Below are positions 14,438 to 15,979 of a DNA stretch of 15,979 nt, piece after piece. The stretch comes from an uncultured Oscillibacter sp. Lineage in GTDB: Bacteria; Bacillota; Clostridia; Oscillospirales; Oscillospiraceae. The translations under genes and the position numbers were made by a program. Under the pieces are notes generated by a model, which was not told the origin of the DNA, ran no database searches, and worked only from the letters and a program-made list of their open reading frames with translations. The stretch spans positions 1 through 15,979 of the forward strand of contig URXS01000042.1 in the NCBI GenBank assembly GCA_900551885.1, read 5' to 3'. Numbering within the stretch: position 1 is the first letter of the stretch; every line of letters starts with the position of its first letter.

Positions 14438-15022
14438 TTATTTCTTGTTGCGGATGATCTTGTCGACCAGACCGAAGTCCAGAGCCTCCTGGGCAGTCAT
14501 CCAGTTGTCCCGCTCCGAGACTTCCTTGATCTGATCCGCGGTCTTGCCGGTATTCTGCGCCAAGATCTCATTCAGGTTCCGCTTGATACGCAGGAAGTGC
14601 TCCACATCGATCTCCATATCCGTCACCTTGCCCTTGGTACCGGCAGAGGGCTGGTGGATCATGATCTCCGCGTTGGGCAGGGCAAACCGCTTGCCCTTGG
14701 CGCCGGAGGACAGCAGGAAGGCTCCCATGCTGGCGGCCATGCCGATGCAGATGGTGGACACGTCGCACTTGACATACTGCATGGTGTCATAGATGGCCAT
14801 GCCGTCAGTGACGGAACCGCCAGGGCTGTTGATATAGAACTGAATGTCCTTGTCGGGGTCCTGGGCCTCCAGATACAGCATCTGGGCCACCACCAGGCTG
14901 GCGGTGGTAGCGTTGACCTCTTCGCCCAGGAAGATGATACGGTCATTCAGCAGGCGAGAGAAGATGTCATAGGACCGCTCGCCGCGGTTGGTCTGCTCCA
15001 CCACATAGGGAACTAAGCTCAT
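14438..15022 (-). CDS. clpP: ATP-dependent Clp protease proteolytic subunit
   Basis: ClpP is the tetradecameric serine peptidase that degrades proteins delivered by ClpX and other Clp ATPases. The start at 15022 gives 194 aa, the family's standard size, with N-terminus [19 protein letters not shown]. The catalytic triad is intact: S98 (GMAASMG), H123 (MIHQPSAG) and D172 (ERDNW). The frame continues upstream to 15193, but the 15022 ATG has an ideal AAGGAGGT SD and fits the family start, so the upstream part is leader. No residues that would mark an inactive paralogue are seen. clpX follows directly, and tig lies upstream, as in many Clostridia. Confidence 0.98.
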   Translation of the reverse strand: MSLVPYVVEQTNRGERSYDIFSRLLNDRIIFLGEEVNATTASLVVAQMLYLEAQDPDKDIQFYINSPGGSVTDGMAIYDTMQYVKCDVSTICIGMAASMGAFLLSSGAKGKRFALPNAEIMIHQPSAGTKGKVTDMEIDVEHFLRIKRNLNEILAQNTGKTADQIKEVSERDNWMTAQEALDFGLVDKIIRNKK

Positions 15023-15042
15023 TGGTATAACCTCCTTGAATC

Positions 15043-15060
15043 CGCCCTGCTCACAGGGCG
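15043..15060. repeat. Hairpin in the clpP leader
   Basis: In the clpP mRNA, CGCCCTG-TGAG-CAGGGCG forms a perfect 7-bp stem with a 4-nt loop. It ends about 7 nt before the SD core. Lacking a T-run it is not a terminator. Its nearness to the ribosome binding site suggests an effect on mRNA stability or translation initiation, by inference only. Confidence 0.6.
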
Positions 15061-15139
15061 CCATGGGACAGGATATGGCAAAAGCGCCCCGCCCCTTTCG
15101 GACCGACGGCGCCCATGCCAACGCACGCGTACCTATCCT

Positions 15140-15168
15140 ACTACAAAGGCCGTGCGGGAATCTGTCAA
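15140..15168 (-). promoter_or_regulatory. Promoter upstream of clpP
   Basis: On the minus strand TTGACA (15163-15168, 6/6) is followed after 17 bp by TGTAGT (15140-15145, 4/6). Transcription would start near 15133 and give a leader of about 110 nt before clpP. No CIRCE element or CtsR box is visible around it, although these often control clpP in Firmicutes. Confidence 0.6.
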
Positions 15169-15186
15169 AATGGCGGGAACACCCGC
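15167..15186 (-). terminator. Probable weak terminator of tig
   Basis: On the minus strand GCGGG-TGTT-CCCGC forms a 5-bp GC-only stem with a 4-nt loop, followed by CA and four T. It starts 25 nt after the tig stop. The short stem and T-run suggest only partial termination; the T tract runs into the TTGACA of the clpP promoter. Confidence 0.45.
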
Positions 15187-15211
15187 GGGCCACTGGACAG
15201 TATACCCGGAA

Positions 15212-15979
15212 TTATTTGGATTCAGCGGGTTCCTCGTCCTCTTTTTTCTCAGCGGCCTTCTTAGTGGACTTCCGGGCGGGCTTCTTCTCCTCTGCGCCCT
15301 CGGTCTCCTCGGCCTTCTTGGTGGACTTCCGGGCGGGCTTCTTCTCCTCGCCCTCACCGGCCTCCTCGGTCTTCTTGGAAGACTTGCGGGCGGGCTTCTT
15401 CTCACCCTCGTCCTCCTTCTTCTCCGGCTTGGTGGCCACGGCGCTGTCCACCACAATAGCCACGGCCTTCTGGGTGGTCACCTGATCCTTGACCTGGTCG
15501 GCCTGCAGATACTTCTTCACCATCTCCAGGTCCATGCCGTACTGGTCGGCCAGCTTCTGGAACTCGGCCTCCACTTCCTCGTCGGAGACCTCAATATTCT
15601 CCGCCTTGATGATGGCGGCCAGGGCCAGATCCAGCCGCACCTGCCGCAGAGCGGGCTCCTTGGCGTCCTCCAGCAGCTTCTTCTCGTCCATGCCGGTCAT
15701 CTTCATGTACTGGTCATAGGGAATGCCCTGCTGGGCGATCTGGGCCTTGAAGTTCTCCAGGAACTGGCGGGCCTGTCCCTCCACCATGGCATCGGGCACG
15801 TCGGCGGTGATGTTGGCCGCCACCTGCTCCATCAGGGCGTCCTCAAAAGCGCGGTCAGCGTCCTTCTGGCGCTCCTCGGTGATCTTCTTCTTCAGATCGG
15901 CCTTCAGCTCCTTCAGGGTATCGAACTCGCTGACGTCCTTGGCGAACTCGTCGTCCAGGGCGGGGACTTCCTTCTCCTT
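15212..15979 (-). CDS. tig: Trigger factor (partial, N-terminus missing) with Lys-rich repeat tail
   Basis: Trigger factor is the ribosome-bound chaperone and prolyl isomerase that meets nascent chains at the exit tunnel. The visible 255 residues start inside the protein at KEKEVPALDDEFAKDVSEF, the junction after the PPIase domain. The alpha-helical C-terminal chaperone domain follows (about visible residues 15-180, including KKKITEERQ, MKMTGMDEKKLLEDAK and a YGMDLEMVKKYL end). The ribosome-binding and PPIase domains lie beyond the right edge. After the normal end there is an extra tail of about 75 residues: three repeats built on EEKKPARKSTKKAEE, ending EEPAESK. Such a tail is absent from E. 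coli and B. subtilis Tig. Its position upstream of clpP is the usual one. The body assignment is secure. Confidence 0.95.
   Translation of the reverse strand, partial: KEKEVPALDDEFAKDVSEFDTLKELKADLKKKITEERQKDADRAFEDALMEQVAANITADVPDAMVEGQARQFLENFKAQIAQQGIPYDQYMKMTGMDEKKLLEDAKEPALRQVRLDLALAAIIKAENIEVSDEEVEAEFQKLADQYGMDLEMVKKYLQADQVKDQVTTQKAVAIVVDSAVATKPEKKEDEGEKKPARKSSKKTEEAGEGEEKKPARKSTKKAEETEGAEEKKPARKSTKKAAEKKEDEEPAESK
15252..15403. repeat. 57-bp tandem repeat encoding the trigger factor tail
   Basis: Units with a period of 57 bp (19 codons) begin at about 15252, 15309 and 15366; the third is partial and more diverged. The shared core is GTGGACTTCCGGGCGGGC on the plus strand, which encodes PARKSTKKA on the minus strand. 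The first two units are nearly identical at the DNA level, which suggests recent duplication and possible copy-number variation between strains. Confidence 0.82.

Noticed and set aside
13078..14457. Long plus-strand frame of about 459 codons opposite clpX
   Set aside because: Antisense shadow of ClpX; no SD or domain support.
15133..15456. Arg/Pro-rich minus-strand frame across the trigger factor tail
   Set aside because: It is a frame-shifted reading of the Lys-rich repeat; the tail in the Tig frame is continuous with the chaperone domain.

Overview
The window looks like chromosomal DNA from a GC-rich Gram-positive anaerobe of the Clostridia, most plausibly an Oscillospiraceae/Ruminococcaceae-type gut bacterium. 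Three things suggest this: the gene orders pyrH-frr-uppS-cdsA-dxr-rseP-ispG and tig-clpP-clpX-lon-engB, both typical of Firmicutes; strong AGGAGG-type ribosome binding sites; and Firmicutes-like protein sequences combined with high GC. The taxonomic placement is inference, since no rRNA or other marker search was possible.

Region 1 (1-6848, all minus strand; read from right to left) is one tightly packed housekeeping operon: pyrH (UMP kinase), frr (ribosome recycling factor), uppS (undecaprenyl diphosphate synthase), cdsA (CDP-diglyceride synthase), dxr (MEP pathway), rseP (site-2 protease), a GNAT acetyltransferase, and ispG (MEP pathway, cut by the left edge). It couples the MEP isoprenoid pathway (dxr, ispG) with its main consumer for wall synthesis (uppS) and with phospholipid synthesis. 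The GNAT gene between rseP and ispG is an insertion into the usual order. pyrH appears to head this unit: a terminator and an unrelated gene lie directly upstream, in place of rpsB-tsf.

Region 2 (about 6943-9873) is an accessory island between the two housekeeping blocks. It holds a divergent pair: an exported protein with an FG-GAP-like calcium loop and a C-terminal domain resembling the sensor-side domain of clostridial BlaR1/M56 proteins (minus strand), and a membrane-anchored XRE-type regulator with a large extracytoplasmic part (plus strand). The 177-bp intergenic region has a very good promoter for the exported gene, two short inverted repeats that look like operators (one lies on the -35 box), and an extended -10 for the regulator. 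Terminators flank both genes. This is the least ordinary part of the window and could be a self-contained envelope-sensing module.

Region 3 (9885-15979, all minus strand) is the proteostasis cluster tig-clpP-clpX-lon-engB: trigger factor (N-terminal part beyond the right edge), the ClpXP protease, Lon protease and the ribosome-assembly GTPase EngB. A consensus-like promoter precedes clpP. A strong intrinsic terminator sits between clpX and lon with no room for a separate lon promoter after it. The trigger factor has an unusual Lys/Ala/Pro/Ser repeat tail that resembles a histone H1 tail. No RNA genes, CRISPR arrays, insertion sequences or prophage genes were seen, and no stretch over 300 bases lacks a gene.
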